DNA of 64,000 nt from Aphis gossypii (taxonomy: Eukaryota; Arthropoda; Insecta; Hemiptera; Aphididae), in NCBI RefSeq assembly GCF_020184175.1, contig NC_065533.1, positions 54,536,351 through 54,600,350 on the forward strand, written 5' to 3'. The notes beneath the pieces are model-generated. The model worked only from the letters and a program-made list of their open reading frames with translations, had not been told where the DNA came from and did not search any database. Both the position numbers and the translations under genes were made by a program. Of this stretch, positions 34,669 to 46,720 are shown piece after piece. Numbering within the stretch: position 1 is the stretch's first letter; every line of letters begins with the position of its first letter.

Positions 34669-35300
34669 AGTCTCAAACTCCTTTTTGGCTCCCTTGAGTT
34701 TGTCAGGGGCTAGACGCCTTGGTTTACACGCGACGGGAGATCCTGGTGTCGTCTGGATGTAATGTTTGGTGTTGTGTTTGATGTCCTTGATTACTCCAAC
34801 AGGTCGGGTTATCTCAGGATACTCCTGTAATAAGTCATGGTACCTTGTCGTTCCGACAACTGTTTTGATGGATTGTATGTCGCATTTCGCAGCTTGACCC
34901 TGTACAGTGTACAGTGAGTTGCGTGAGACCGTCCAAGAGACGTTGATTACGTATATCTACCAGAAGATTATAATGGTTTAAAAAATTCACACCAATGATA
35001 GGCTTGGATACATCCGCGACCACAAATCTCCAAGTGAAAACTCGACGAAGTCCGAAATCAAGAGCAATGTAATAGTTCCGTACGTAGCAATGGTCGTCCC
35101 GTTGGCTGCTGATAGGGAGTAGTCCGATTTATCTCGTTGACCTTGAACCACACTGCGTGGGTATACACATAAATCGGCTCCAGTGTCAATAAGAAATTGT
35201 ATTCGTGAGACACGATCGGTTAGAAATAGGCGGCGTGGAAATGGCATTAGCTCACTGGCCGCCATCAGTGATTGCCTTTCTAGTTTTCCGACTTATATGT
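34669..35300 (-). pseudogene. pol: Gypsy pol: protease and reverse transcriptase N-terminus, frame-interrupted
   Basis: The protease active site LIDTGADLCVYP lies in the frame starting at 35265. That frame closes at 34987, but homologous-looking protein (VADVSKPIIGVNFLNHYNLL) continues in a second frame from about 35065 to 34905. The original frame then resumes toward the reverse transcriptase (PRRLAPDKLKG region). Two frame changes, near 35068 and 34905, are thus inferred, and the second restores the pol frame. These look like random decay. Confidence 0.85.
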
Positions 35301-36080
35301 ACATGGCTTTACACATTTCTGGGAGTTGGATCCAAAACGCCAGTGATACCAACAGATTCCATTGACACCGTGTGAATTACGACTTTGTGATCGAGATCTT
35401 GAACGATGGGCACTAGGATCGGGGCTTCGCCCACGTGCAGGACGGGTGTTGATCTCAGCGATTTCTTTTCTCAGCGCCGTGATTTCCTGATTAATCCCTA
35501 GCGCTAGCTGTGAAAGCTTAAGATTTAACGTAGCTTCCAGAGTATTACTCACGGTTGATTCCGCGATCTGAGGTAGCATAGGACCAGACGCGTCTGCAAT
35601 ATTATCTGCGTGTGTTGCAAGGTCCTCGAGTTTGCAGTCCTTGACGATCGCAAGCGCTACCTGAATACTTTTCGGTAGTCGGCCCATCCACAGCGTTTTT
35701 AACAGTGTTTCCGGAATGGAGGTGTCAGCTAGGCTTTGAAGATGGCGTAAAAATTGCGATGGTTTTCTATCACCCATTTCGACCCGTTCCAATAGTTGGC
35801 GAGTTTTTTCTTCTTGGGATGCGCTGAGACGTTTGACCAATTCTTGTTTAATTTTTACGTACCTGTTTTCCGATGGTGGTGCCATTATGATATCTTTCAC
35901 TTCAACCGCATATTTGGGTGGTAATGCGCCGACAACATACCCAAATTTCGTACTGTCGATCTTGATACCTGCGCTGGCAAAACATCCCTCGACCATGGCG
36001 AACCAAAGTTCGGGATCCGACGAAATGAACTCGGGAATTTTCACCGCGACTCTGGCTACTGACGATTCATTGTTTTCCAT
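35280..36080 (-). CDS. gag: Gypsy gag protein, about 266 aa
   Basis: Structural protein of the retrotransposon. I place the start at the ATG at 36080 (MENNESSVARV), 20 bases past the 5' LTR, rather than the longer ATG at 36125 that begins inside the LTR. The N-terminal two-thirds matches the insect Gypsy gag capsid-like region (PEFISSDPELWFAMVE, RPLRQL-type ETLLKTLWMGRLP). An Arg/Ser-rich linker and a Cys/His segment (CWYHWRFG, KCVKPC) follow in place of a canonical CCHC knuckle. The frame ends in a TAG at 35280, just where the pol frame overlaps. Confidence 0.9.
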   Translation of the reverse strand: MENNESSVARVAVKIPEFISSDPELWFAMVEGCFASAGIKIDSTKFGYVVGALPPKYAVEVKDIIMAPPSENRYVKIKQELVKRLSASQEEKTRQLLERVEMGDRKPSQFLRHLQSLADTSIPETLLKTLWMGRLPKSIQVALAIVKDCKLEDLATHADNIADASGPMLPQIAESTVSNTLEATLNLKLSQLALGINQEITALRKEIAEINTRPARGRSPDPSAHRSRSRSQSRNSHGVNGICWYHWRFGSNSQKCVKPCTYKSEN

Positions 36081-36099
36081 CACGTCGAGGTCACCAATT
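36081..36099 (-). other. Primer binding site region of the Gypsy element
   Basis: Directly after the 5' LTR the minus strand reads AATTGGTGACCTCGACG. The TGG-starting segment is the expected complement of a tRNA 3' CCA end. I could not assign the tRNA. The gag start codon lies within or just after this site. Confidence 0.65.
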
Positions 36100-36447
36100 T
36101 GTGGTTTATGGTAATAAATAATCACTCACAATTTATAAAATATTAAGCACTATATTACTGTGATATGTATGTACAAGAATGAAATATAACAAACAAATAC
36201 CAATTACGCGTACAATATTACTGCGAACTGAACAACACGGTAAGTCGCGATACGTAGTCACTGACGGAATGAAAATTGAGCATCTGATCAGCTGGTATTT
36301 ATAGGCTCCGCTTTGTTCTAGAACATCCCCGAATATACTCTAGCGAGACCATCGTGGAATATTCTAGAACATGGGTTTTTCCTATTGTACGCTGTCGACA
36401 TCGTAAATAATTTGGGCGGCTCGTTGTGTATTGTTCACGTCGCCACA
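36100..36447 (-). repeat. 5' LTR of the Gypsy element
   Basis: 348 bp, partner of 31758-32105. On the minus strand it would drive transcription; TATAAATA at 36303-36296 is a credible TATA box. Confidence 0.95.
36296..36303 (-). promoter_or_regulatory. TATA box of the Gypsy 5' LTR
   Basis: Minus-strand TATAAATA within the LTR, identical in both LTRs, positioned about 200 bp before the LTR end. Confidence 0.5.
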
Positions 36448-36492
36448 AAATAAAATAATCAAGTCATAAAAAAATAAGTTTTATATAGTATA

Positions 36493-37477
36493 GGCGTCTA
36501 TTCGTATAAGGTTAGGGTTTATACGCGTCAAGTGTATGGTAGTCTGCGCTATATATCGTTTATAAAATAGTCCTTAAACTAATAGACGGGGAATTCTGAG
36601 TGGATGGTGCGCACGGACTAAGATTAACAGAACTGGAAACGAACCTTTATTATTTGAACAAGATCTGTTACGCAAAGTCAATGAGCGATTGTGGCGCTGT
36701 CTAGTGTTATAAAATTAAACAAATCACTGAAATACTGAATACAGTTCATGAAGCTGATGAAAAACAAATTTATTTAAACTATAAAAGTATAAAATAAATA
36801 TCTTATTATAACAAGTAACATGTAAGCATTGTTTTATTCTGTGATGTAAGGTTTGTACACATTGACTTTCCGTAAGAGATGTGGATCTTTTCATTATATT
36901 GTGCAGTATTGTTCGTTTCCAGTCCTGTTAATCTTAGTCCGTGATGGTGCGTCTTTTCTAACTGTGATAGTACGCGGTGTGTGTATTGATAAGGCGCACG
37001 GTTACAATGACTGTACAATCACAGAATAATAATTATTATTATTATTATTGTTTTTATTCTGTGGTACAATCCCATAGTTCTTGTGCGCATACGTGGCGAT
37101 CAGCGCCCTCACATGTGAACGACGGAACTACTACCATTTGGGTACCGTCTGGCGTCTATTCGTATAAGGTTTATATGCGTCAAGTATACTGTTCATTTTA
37201 ATCGGTGACACGAGATGGCGCTATTTCATCGATCTATTCACACGTTGTAATTTTAGCGACAAAATGGACTTTTAACATTTAAAGTCAAATAAAGCAACGA
37301 TATTATTGATTTACCATTATGTTTAAAATTTTACCGTTGTATTATTTTACTTTTTTTTTTCCATTTTTAGTTATCAACGAAATTATTTACGGTCATCCGT
37401 GTTAACATGGCTGGTATGGATTGTGAGCAGTGATAGTCTATAATACGATGCCGAAGAAATATCTGCTTTGGGAATTC
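36493..37477. repeat. Unit B, partial copy 3
   Basis: From about 36539 this matches the first 950 bp of unit B, including the fold-back segment, and then diverges after TTTGGGAATTCATT. It is preceded by an extra copy of the GGCGTCTATTCGTATAAGG boundary sequence (36493) that carries a TTAGGG-containing insertion. The same boundary recurs at about 37151, so the unit is bracketed by direct repeats about 660 bp apart. Confidence 0.82.
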
Positions 37478-37959
37478 ATTGTCTGCAATGTGTAGCTCGA
37501 TGTCTATTTTATGATTATCGATACACATTAACATAGACATTTCTCTACACATAGCAGGGAATGACTTCCCACATAAAATATATTAATAATTCCAACCCAC
37601 AGTATATGAGGATGACATCATGGCTAAATATACTGGTATGTTCTCAACTTGGATGAAATATTATACGGTCATCGCAGGCAGTATTTATCATGGAATAATA
37701 ATCATTTAGTCATTTACTCCATGGGATATGACGTAAGCCTGTCTACTTTTCGTGGCGGGCACTTGGTAGTTGGTTTGTTTTCCAACAAAATAATTTAAAC
37801 ATTAATTTATGATAAAAATGGTTTATGAATTAATTCAAACCATTCAGATGCGCAACGCTCAAATATGAATATAATATTGGGTTGTTATTTTTAAGATAAA
37901 TCGCTAGGTATTGGCCCCCGCACTAATATATTACTATTTGAATACCAACAAATATCAAA

Positions 37960-38225
37960 AATCGTTTGAGGCTAAACCGTTAATTAATGCGGTTTTGGAA
38001 AAATTTTTTGTCTGAATCCGGTAGTTTTTTTTACAGATATTTAAAGAAAAATTTATGGAGAACCTTGTACCAAATTTTCAAAACTTAGTTATAAAAGAAA
38101 AATTTTTTACGATTTTCCAACCACAAAATTACTTGTAAATTTTCGCAATTTTGATATATTTCGTATAAATTCGAACTTTAAGCACTTATAAAAAAAAATT
38201 ATATTATATAATATAAAGTTATAAT
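37960..38225. repeat. Inverted partial copy of the 22-kb A/T-rich repeat
   Basis: Reverse complement matches about 22310-22580, including the boxes CGGTAG(A)TTTTTTTTACAG and CTTGTACCAAATTTTCAAAAC. Both copies are non-coding. Confidence 0.85.
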
Positions 38226-38532
38226 ATTTATTATTAAATTTTCTTAGAAAGATAATAATTATTTGACAGTCATCGTCATGCAAAAGTGAACCTATAATGT
38301 TTATAATCTACAATGATTATACTAACTATATTAATTTAAATTTTGGCGCGTATTCTCGGATAATGTGGACAGAGTGACCTAGCATACATGCGCAGAACGA
38401 AGATGAGAACATACCAGTATATTTAGCCATGGATGACATAATGTTAACATAAAGCAAACAATATATTTCAAAAACATAAAAATTGAATACAATAGATCCC
38501 AGATAATTTGACAAAACTAATCTAATAGTTAG

Positions 38533-39280
38533 TACTATCAGTGGCGGCTCGTGTGATTTGAAAGTGGGAGGGCGATATAAAATTGCTTATTTATGGAAAG
38601 TATCGAACACAAATAATATTAATAATAGTTTATTAATTAAAACCATTTAATACATATAAATCAATATACATAATATATTATATATTTATTATGTTACGAG
38701 TTTACGACCGCACAAAGTATATTATTATAATAAACACACGCATGTGCGAAATCCGTACACATGTCGACCAATTAAAATCATCGCCCCGGCGGCAGTATTA
38801 TTATTGTGTTCTCCCTTATTAGTTTTTGTATTCCGATCATAGTTATAACGAGCGACTTTTAATATCGCTTAACCATCGCATTCGCTTCTTGCGGGTCCCG
38901 GAAAATTGTTATTGGTTATCGATTCTCAGAAGCGACAGAAGCTATAAACGCTACAGTGTTGAATGATTTATATTTAAATTCCCATTATCTGATAATGTTT
39001 TCATAATATTTATTAGTGTGAATACAGGTAAGCGGCGCCGGTACAACTCGTTGCCTAAGTTTTACCTGAATATTTTAAATTGGCTACTCGTTTGCGCACA
39101 ACGATAACATCGTGTAAACACATATTTTTTATTTTTAAATTTGATCTTACATAAAGTAATTGTATTATCAGAACAAATTATCAATTTTCTAATATTCTAT
39201 AGCAATATAAGTTAATCTTGTAATAAAATGCGTTGTGCTATTGTGTGGCGTGTGCTAACAAGTCGTACCAAGCGGCGCAT
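38533..39280. mobile_element. Possible truncated hAT-like element, one end only
   Basis: CAGTGGCGGCTCGTG at about 38533 resembles a hAT-type terminus. No inverted partner is present in the window. The sequence is interrupted near 39280, where the right-hand segmental duplication begins. It is non-coding as far as I can see. Confidence 0.35.
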
Positions 39281-39413
39281 TTAACTGTTTATCTGAAAAG
39301 AGCAAATAACACAAAATGTTATAGATTTCACATTTACCAATTCACATTATTCAAATAATTATGAGGATTTGTAAAACGTCTTATACTATACACAAATGCC
39401 AAACCCTACGATA

Positions 39414-40275
39414 ATGTTTAATAAAATATAAAATTTTATCTAAAATGCTAAATTGTGCATACTACCGCGAGTTAAATGGATTATTATCGTTATTCGACGT
39501 TTAATATTTTCTATTTATACTCGTTTTATCAATTAGGTACCAAGTAAATTTATATTTTTATCAGCTCACATAAAATTGATGTCAGATTTAATGAATCTGA
39601 CATATATGATTTGTGATAGTTACAAATAGTGTGCCATTATAGTAAAACGATTTATAAAGTTCATCGCGGACCGATTAACAAATTAAAATCTTGTACATAA
39701 ATGTGAAATTTCGAAAGGGTTACTGTTCATTTGAATTATTAGTATACGGTAGTCGATAGTGTGCATAGTACCTAAACGGACGGTAAATAAATCTAATACT
39801 GAAGAAGCGATTTAGTCAGACGGCGTTTTCGTTGTAAGTATAACAGTGCATACAGTATTATATTAATTTGATTCATCTAATATATTACATCCCATCGTAA
39901 GCATCACGCCATCATGGTATCGTTTACGTGACGCACAAAACAAACCTTTTATTTTTATGAATTTCATCGCCCGTCTCTTTTTCTATAATATATTATAATG
40001 TGAATAACTACAGTAGTGTTAATTAATAAATCAATGATATTAGTATTTCTAAAGGCGGAAAAGTTAATGAAAACGCACACGAGTTAGTCAAGTTATAATT
40101 TATTTGGTTTTCAAATAATTGATTGTAGGTACTCTAAAAGTATTAAGTTAAAATAAGGAGACGTATACCCAAGTAAACTTAATATAAAATAGTTATAACA
40201 TTCATATAAAATGATTTTAACTTAACATAGACGGTATCTATCTACAATAATTGTTCATTTCATATTAATTGCATA
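39414..40275. repeat. Tandem-family unit A, copy 5
   Basis: Full-length unit, start like copy 1. The hairpin at 39579-39603 is intact. Followed head-to-tail by truncated copy 6. Confidence 0.9.
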
Positions 40276-40555
40276 ATGTTTAATAAAATATAAAATTTTA
40301 TCTAAAATGCTAAATTGTGCATAATAATGCGAGTACTTATTGGACGTTTGATATTTTTTACTTATACTCGTTTTATCAAATAGGTACCGAGTAAATTTAT
40401 ATTTTTATCAGCTCACATAAAATTGATGTCAGATTTAATGAATCTGATATATATGATTTGTAATAGTTACAAATAGTGTGCCATTATAGTAAAACAATTT
40501 ATAAAGTTCATCGCGGACCGATTAACAAATTAAAATCTTGTACACACATGTGATA
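40276..40555. repeat. Tandem-family unit A, truncated copy 6
   Basis: Truncated at the same base as copy 3, at the junction with unit B. The hairpin here has one mismatch in its second arm (AATCTGATAT). Confidence 0.88.
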
Positions 40556-42899
40556 AATGTTGATATGAATGAATGAATGTATATCTTAGTCTGTGCTATA
40601 TATCGTTTATAAAATAGTCCTTAAACTAATAGACGGGGAATTCTGAGTGGATGGTGCGCACGGACTAAGATTAACCGAACTGGAAACGAACCTTTATCAT
40701 TTGAACAAGATCTGTTATGCAAAGTCGATGAGCGATTGTGGCGCTGTCTAGTGTTATAAAATTAAACAAATCACTGAAATACTGAATACAGTTCATGAAG
40801 CTGATGAAAAACAAATTTATTTAAACTATAAAAGTATAAAATAAATATCTTATTATAACAAGTAACATGTAAGCATTGTTTTATTCTGTGATGTAAGGTT
40901 TGTACACATTGACTTTCCGTAACAGATGTGGATCTTTTCATTATATTGTGCAGTATTGTTCGTTTCCAGTCCTGTTAATCTTAGTCCGTGATGGTGCGTC
41001 TTTTCTAACTGTGATAGTACGCGGTGTGTGTATTGATAAGGCGCACGGTTACAATGACTGTACAATCACAGAATAATAATAATTATTATAATTATTATTG
41101 TTTTTATTCTGTGGTACAATCCCATAGTTCTTGTGCGCATACGTGGTGATCAGCGCCCTCACATGTGAACGACGGAACTACTACCATTTGGGTACCGTCT
41201 GGCGTCTATTCGTATAAGGTTTATACGCGTCAAGTGTATGGGTCGTTTTAATCGGTGACACGAGATGGCGCTATTTCGACGATCTATTAACACGTTGTAA
41301 TTTTAACGACAAAATGGACTTTTAACATTTATAAAGTCAAATAAAGCAACGATATTATTGATTTACTATTATGTTTAAAATTCAACCGTTGTATTATTTA
41401 ATTACTTTTTTTCCATTTTTAGTTATCAACGAAATTATTTACGGTCATCCGTGTTAACATGGCTGGTATGGATTGTGAGCAGTGATAGTCTATAATACGA
41501 TGCCGAAGAAATATCTGCTTTGGGAGTTCATTACCTATTAATCTACATTGCGATATCATACAAGTGGTTATAAATACACATATGTTTTATATTGCAATGC
41601 AGAATGATAGGGTTGGACTCCCACACAATACACATCAATAATTTATACCGAGAATTCCAAAATCTGCGTAATCATAGCATTTGGTATGACACACGCATAT
41701 TGTCACAACTCACGACACACAGGGATGACGCAATTTTAACATTAAGATTAATCACTCTTAGCACTCAGTTTATTTTAAAAAAAAAAAATGTTTTTTCGAT
41801 AATATTTTTTACATTATTTGTAATTTTTCGTAAGATAGATATTTTAGATTCAGGGTGTACGAAAAAATGTATTTATTTTCCAATAATATATGAAAATTTT
41901 TCTGTTATAATTTTTTGATGCAGCGTAAAAATTCATTTCAATTTTACGAATTTGTCGATAAAAATTAAAGGCTCGATAATAAACCTTTAAAATATAATTT
42001 AACATTTCTAGCAAGTTCTGCTTAATTACAGCAATAGAAACATATAAAAAATACCAAAGCTGCAATATAATAAATATAAATAATAATAACAATACAAATT
42101 GCAGTTTAAAACTAAAATGTTGTCAAAATTGGGAATTAAAATGAAAAAAAAATTATATTTCTTCTTTTAATTTTAGTTATTTGTTATTATTTATTACCAA
42201 TATCAAAATTCAAAAAATACGCCATTACGTGAATTAATATTTTCTATGCATAGTCAATGAAAATGTAAATGTATTTAGTTTTATTACTTTAAACTGTTTC
42301 TATTACTTATATTACTAATCAATAATCAATTTATACCGTTTTCACGAGATACGACAGTATTGCTATACCTACGTATTAACTCTTATTAAAAATAAAATTA
42401 TAATACTTTAATAATTAATGTAATGTACCTAATGTAGGTATCTATCTAAATTTGCGATGTTATTGTTAGGCAACAATTTGTTTAGCATACCGTATTACTA
42501 TTATAAATATAATTGATAAATTATCAATTAATAATTTGGTGTATACTTACATTCAGCGAATTGTTTTTTCATATGCAATGATACTTTTTATAATATCTAT
42601 AATTGAATTTAATAAAATAGTATAAGTACCTTTGCCTATTGGCTATTGGTTGGTTATTCGTGCCAGTGCTAGGATTTGTTGCATGTTTTTTTACTACGTC
42701 CAAATGGAGTTTTAGTGAGTATAATGTCCGTAATTTATATAATTCCGATGAAAATGGAACTATATTTATTTCACAATATGTTTTCGCATAAATTGAGCTT
42801 AATGCATATTTTATTTAGTATGATCGTATTTATTGTATTTAAGCTGATAATAATTAAACTGATCAAATTATATAACTTGGTTTTTGCTCAAACATAAAT
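40556..42899. repeat. Unit B, copy 2
   Basis: Nearly identical to 28360-30703, with scattered substitutions and small length differences in A runs. Confidence 0.9.
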
Positions 42900-45473
42900 T
42901 TTATTTTTATAAATACAATCCTATGCTGCTACAATATACTACGTTCGCAGATCATTTGAAATCGAAAATTTAAAAAAATTGTTTTCGTAACATATAGCAC
43001 ATGTATTTCTAACATTGAATGTGAGTTATAAATTTTATTGCTAAAATAATAATTAACGCATTCGAAAAAAAATAATTTTTCATTTTTAATCTCAATTATA
43101 TTACATTAAGACAATCTGCTAATCACTGATGTATTTCAATGATTAAACATTTTTGTTGTAACTATATTTTTGTGTGTATCTTTTAAAAATTAAATTGCAT
43201 ATTTTACAATTTTTTATTGCATGAAAATTCTATTTTTGATTATAACCAAAATACCAACTTCAATCATGAAAATAATAGTAATAGCATAATTAATTTATAA
43301 AAATTTAATAAAATATAAAAATAATCTTCTTTAATTATATTATATTATGTACAAAGCACTATTAGTTATGTGCCTCGTCAATTCATTAGCAGTAATGTTA
43401 AAAACTTTTCAACAATATTTAAATTATTTATTAAACATAAGTTAAGATAATTATTAATTTCAGTTCTACATACTGTATTGGACTTCTTTACCTCGGACTT
43501 TTGATAGTCTACTATATAATATCTATACCTATTGAAATTATACACGATTAAACATATTATGTTGAAAAAAAATTTATTTATTTGGCATAGTTGGTGATTA
43601 TAGATATTTAGTTAAATCTATATTATATAATAAGTACCTATATTCAAGAGCGTTTATTTGGTGGCAGGGGGGCATGTTCCTCCACTGGTTTCCCGTGTTA
43701 TTATACATTTAAACATAATATATTATAATTGATACATTGAATAAAGAAAATTGATAATCATAATGTTCGCTACAGTTTTTGTTTTAACGTTTATCTTTAG
43801 TAATAAAATGTTTTTTTACTTTTTTAAGTACCTAATAATAGTAATTAATTGAATTAAATAAATAATAAAGTAAGTAAGTACATTACTTATGTTATATATT
43901 TTATACTTTATTAGAAATTGAAAAACTTACTCGTCTTTTTTTTATAAATAATTATATAGTTATGATGATAAATTGATTAATAGTATTGTATGAATATAAA
44001 ATAATCATTAAATCGTAGAATATTATGTTACATAAACTTGCATATAGCAGTAAATAGGTTAACAGAAAGGTTAATATTATTGGAAAAAATCAGTGTCTCT
44101 GGATTTTAGAATATGGGCACTCTTATTAGATATATTAAAATATTCAAAATTGATCTAACTTATATTCTTATGTCTATATATTATACGTATTCGTATCAAA
44201 TAGTTACCTATTCTAATAATCTGAATAATCTGATTGAACATCAGTAAATATATATTTGAATTTGTCATAGTCATGACTCATTTAAAAAAAAAAACATTTT
44301 CAGAAAACCTTTAACATTCTATTTTGAAATCTTGAATATTAATATGTTTTATACCAGTAAGTCGGTGTCAAATAAATGGGTTAGTTGATACAATTGGTAA
44401 AATATAAAATATTGATACTAAAAAGGATACTCGTAGACTTTTGTTTTATATTACATATGAATAATAGTTAAAAAAATGAATAGATAGTTCATGTTCACTC
44501 AGATTCTATTATAATATAAATAGTAAGTACTTGCAGAGGTCCCAGGTATATATACTTATAGATTATGAAATTATTATTATTTATTACTATTTTATATTTT
44601 TTGTAATGTTTAAAGCAATGTTAATAGGTAGTCATTGAATTTGAAAAAACTAAGTAGGTCACATTTTTGCTAAATTTTCACCATACTATCACGATGGTGT
44701 TGTATTGTTGGTAGTTTTTCGTTACTAACTGTACTAACTATATAATACATAGGGCATAGGTATTATACTAAAACAAACGAAGATAACTCTTATCTCTTAA
44801 ATTTACAAATAGATTAATTTACAATATTTTATAGGCCAAGGCAAGGTTACATATTATAACCTTTATTCCCAGGAAAATAGTCAATAATGTTAAACTTAAG
44901 GTAAGTACCTAGGTGGGTGTGCACTGTGCATTATAAATCTCGCGATCCAAGTTTCAATTGACGGAAATCGAGTACAATATTATTGGAAGGGCTAATATTT
45001 TAAAATAGGTAGGTATATATAATTAAGAACAAATTGATTGAAATTTACACCAAATATTTATAGTAACAAATTTTATAGTCTCTATAGATATTATTTGTAT
45101 ACATTTCGATTACAAGATAAATTGTATAGACATATATACTATACTTATGTAGTTATGATATAACTTTCAAGTATCAACGATTTTTTTTGTTTTGGGATAC
45201 ATCATATTCATATATCAATTAATAATTAATAATTTTAATTTATAGGTTATAAAAATATCTAGTTATATGTTTAAAAATAATTTCTTCTATATTTTTGGTG
45301 CAATATTTTGGATATTGAATGGATTGAAAATTGAAATTTTAATTCGTGTCGTTTTATTATTATCAGTGGTCGAAGTGACTCAAAATAAGTAGAGAGATGC
45401 CTAAAATTTTATACTAGGTATTGTTATATTACACTCTATATTATACCTATGTCCTATGACCTATACCTATAAG
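42900..45473. other. AT-rich intergenic DNA, nothing recognised
   Basis: No exon series or RNA gene seen. Phrases such as GGTGGCAGGGGGGCATGTTCC near 43660 resemble transposon ends but have no partner nearby. Confidence 0.4.
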
Positions 45474-46184
45474 TAGGGTCGCATTTATGAATTTGGTGCC
45501 CAGTACAAATTAAATCGTTCACCACCCCTTCCTCTAGGGTATATTTTAGGGAGAATATGTTTGGATATTTGTCCCCCTAACCGTGAAAATATAAAATATA
45601 CACTATAATATAATTACTTTTAAATTTTATAAAACAGGAATAATTTAATGAAACAAATAAACTTATGAATTTTAACATTTCATAATAATATTAAAATAAC
45701 TTTAGTACTCCAATATAATATAATATTATATACCCTTTATAACGTATAATAGCAAACTTATTTACACTTCACAGAAATTATGCAAATCATAACTCATATT
45801 ATAATAAATTATTTTTCTTAAGAAATAATAAGTAATATTATAATAATTTTGTCATTCATTCAATATCGAGTATTCGAGTCTGTTTCATAAATAGAATCAC
45901 TTATCACGTGATAAAATAATATTAGACAAAATTATTATAATCTATGGTGACTAAATAATATAAACAATAATGAACAGTGATTATCAATGCGGCATGCGCG
46001 TTATGTTTAAACGTTATAAAGTTTTTAAATTATTAAATTATTTGTTTTTCTTTCCATCACGATTATCAGAATTAATTCAATATTTTGTGCCTCTTTACTA
46101 CTGCTCCTAAAAACTATAGTCGCCCCCTAAAAATTTGCCACCCGGTACAATTGTACCCGTTGTACTCCCCTAAATGCGGCACTG
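45474..46184. mobile_element. hAT-like non-autonomous element, 711 bp
   Basis: The left end TAGGGTCGCATTTA and right end TAAATGCGGCACTG are imperfect inverted copies, and the right terminus reads CAGTGCCGC inward, a typical hAT end. The 8-bp flanks CCTATAAG (45466-45473) and CTTATAAG (46185-46192) match at seven of eight positions. There is no transposase frame inside. Confidence 0.75.
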
Positions 46185-46192
46185 CTTATAAG

Positions 46193-46720
46193 TGAAGAGA
46201 TGACAAATGTAGATTATTATAAGTGGTGGGATGCATCGTAAGTTATATCAATTATAGTTTTAACAAATCATATCGATTGTGTTTGTAAAATATTTTTAAA
46301 ACATAAAAGTAAAAACAAAAATAATAGTTTATTGACACTTCTAAAATTAATTATACAATATATATAAAAAGTGCAATAAATTTTTTCAAATTGCTCGAAT
46401 TCTTCTGTATTTTACAAAGTATTTTCCTACAATTATATTAATTTTCATTAAATTAAATCATATAATATTTCAAACACATACAACAAATTTGTTCAAATGA
46501 GCAAAATTAAATGTAAAAATACAAAAATAGAAAAAAAAATGAATAAAATAATTTAAGTAATCTTATAATAATATTGTACTCATAATAACTATTAGAATAT
46601 TATTTTTACATTCAAATTTACTTTCTATCGAATATAAAAACAATGAAATGTAGAGCACGAAACAGAATAAATCACAAATGAGATGTCTTTGTTTTAACTG
46701 ACATTGAATTTGAATCGTGA
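46193..46720 (-). other. Probable 3' untranslated region of the chitin deacetylase gene
   Basis: AT-rich DNA following the CDA2 stop. A minus-strand AATAAA lies at about 46329-46334, some 390 bases after the stop. No other feature was seen. Confidence 0.35.

Larger units (their letters stand above)
31758..36447 (-). mobile_element. Ty3/Gypsy LTR retrotransposon, 4690 bp
   Basis: Two 348-bp direct LTRs (TGTGG...CCACA) flank gag and pol on the minus strand. A 4-bp target duplication, AAAT, lies at 31754-31757 and 36448-36451. By my count the LTRs differ at four positions (about 99% identity), so insertion is recent. Domain order gag, protease, reverse transcriptase, RNase H, integrase is that of Ty3/Gypsy. 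No envelope gene is present. The pol frame is interrupted by several frame changes, so this copy is probably not autonomous although it looks young. Confidence 0.95.
39281..42899. repeat. Segmental duplication, right copy (A5-A6'-B2)
   Basis: Matches 26232-30703 with one fewer A unit. It comprises a leader, full unit A5 (39414-40275), truncated unit A6 (40276-40555) and unit B2 (40556-42899). It is followed by unrelated AT-rich DNA, whereas the left copy is followed by another A unit. Confidence 0.88.

Noticed and set aside
31758..36447. Endogenous retrovirus with envelope gene
   Set aside because: Only gag and pol are present; the space between integrase and the 3' LTR is too small for an envelope gene.
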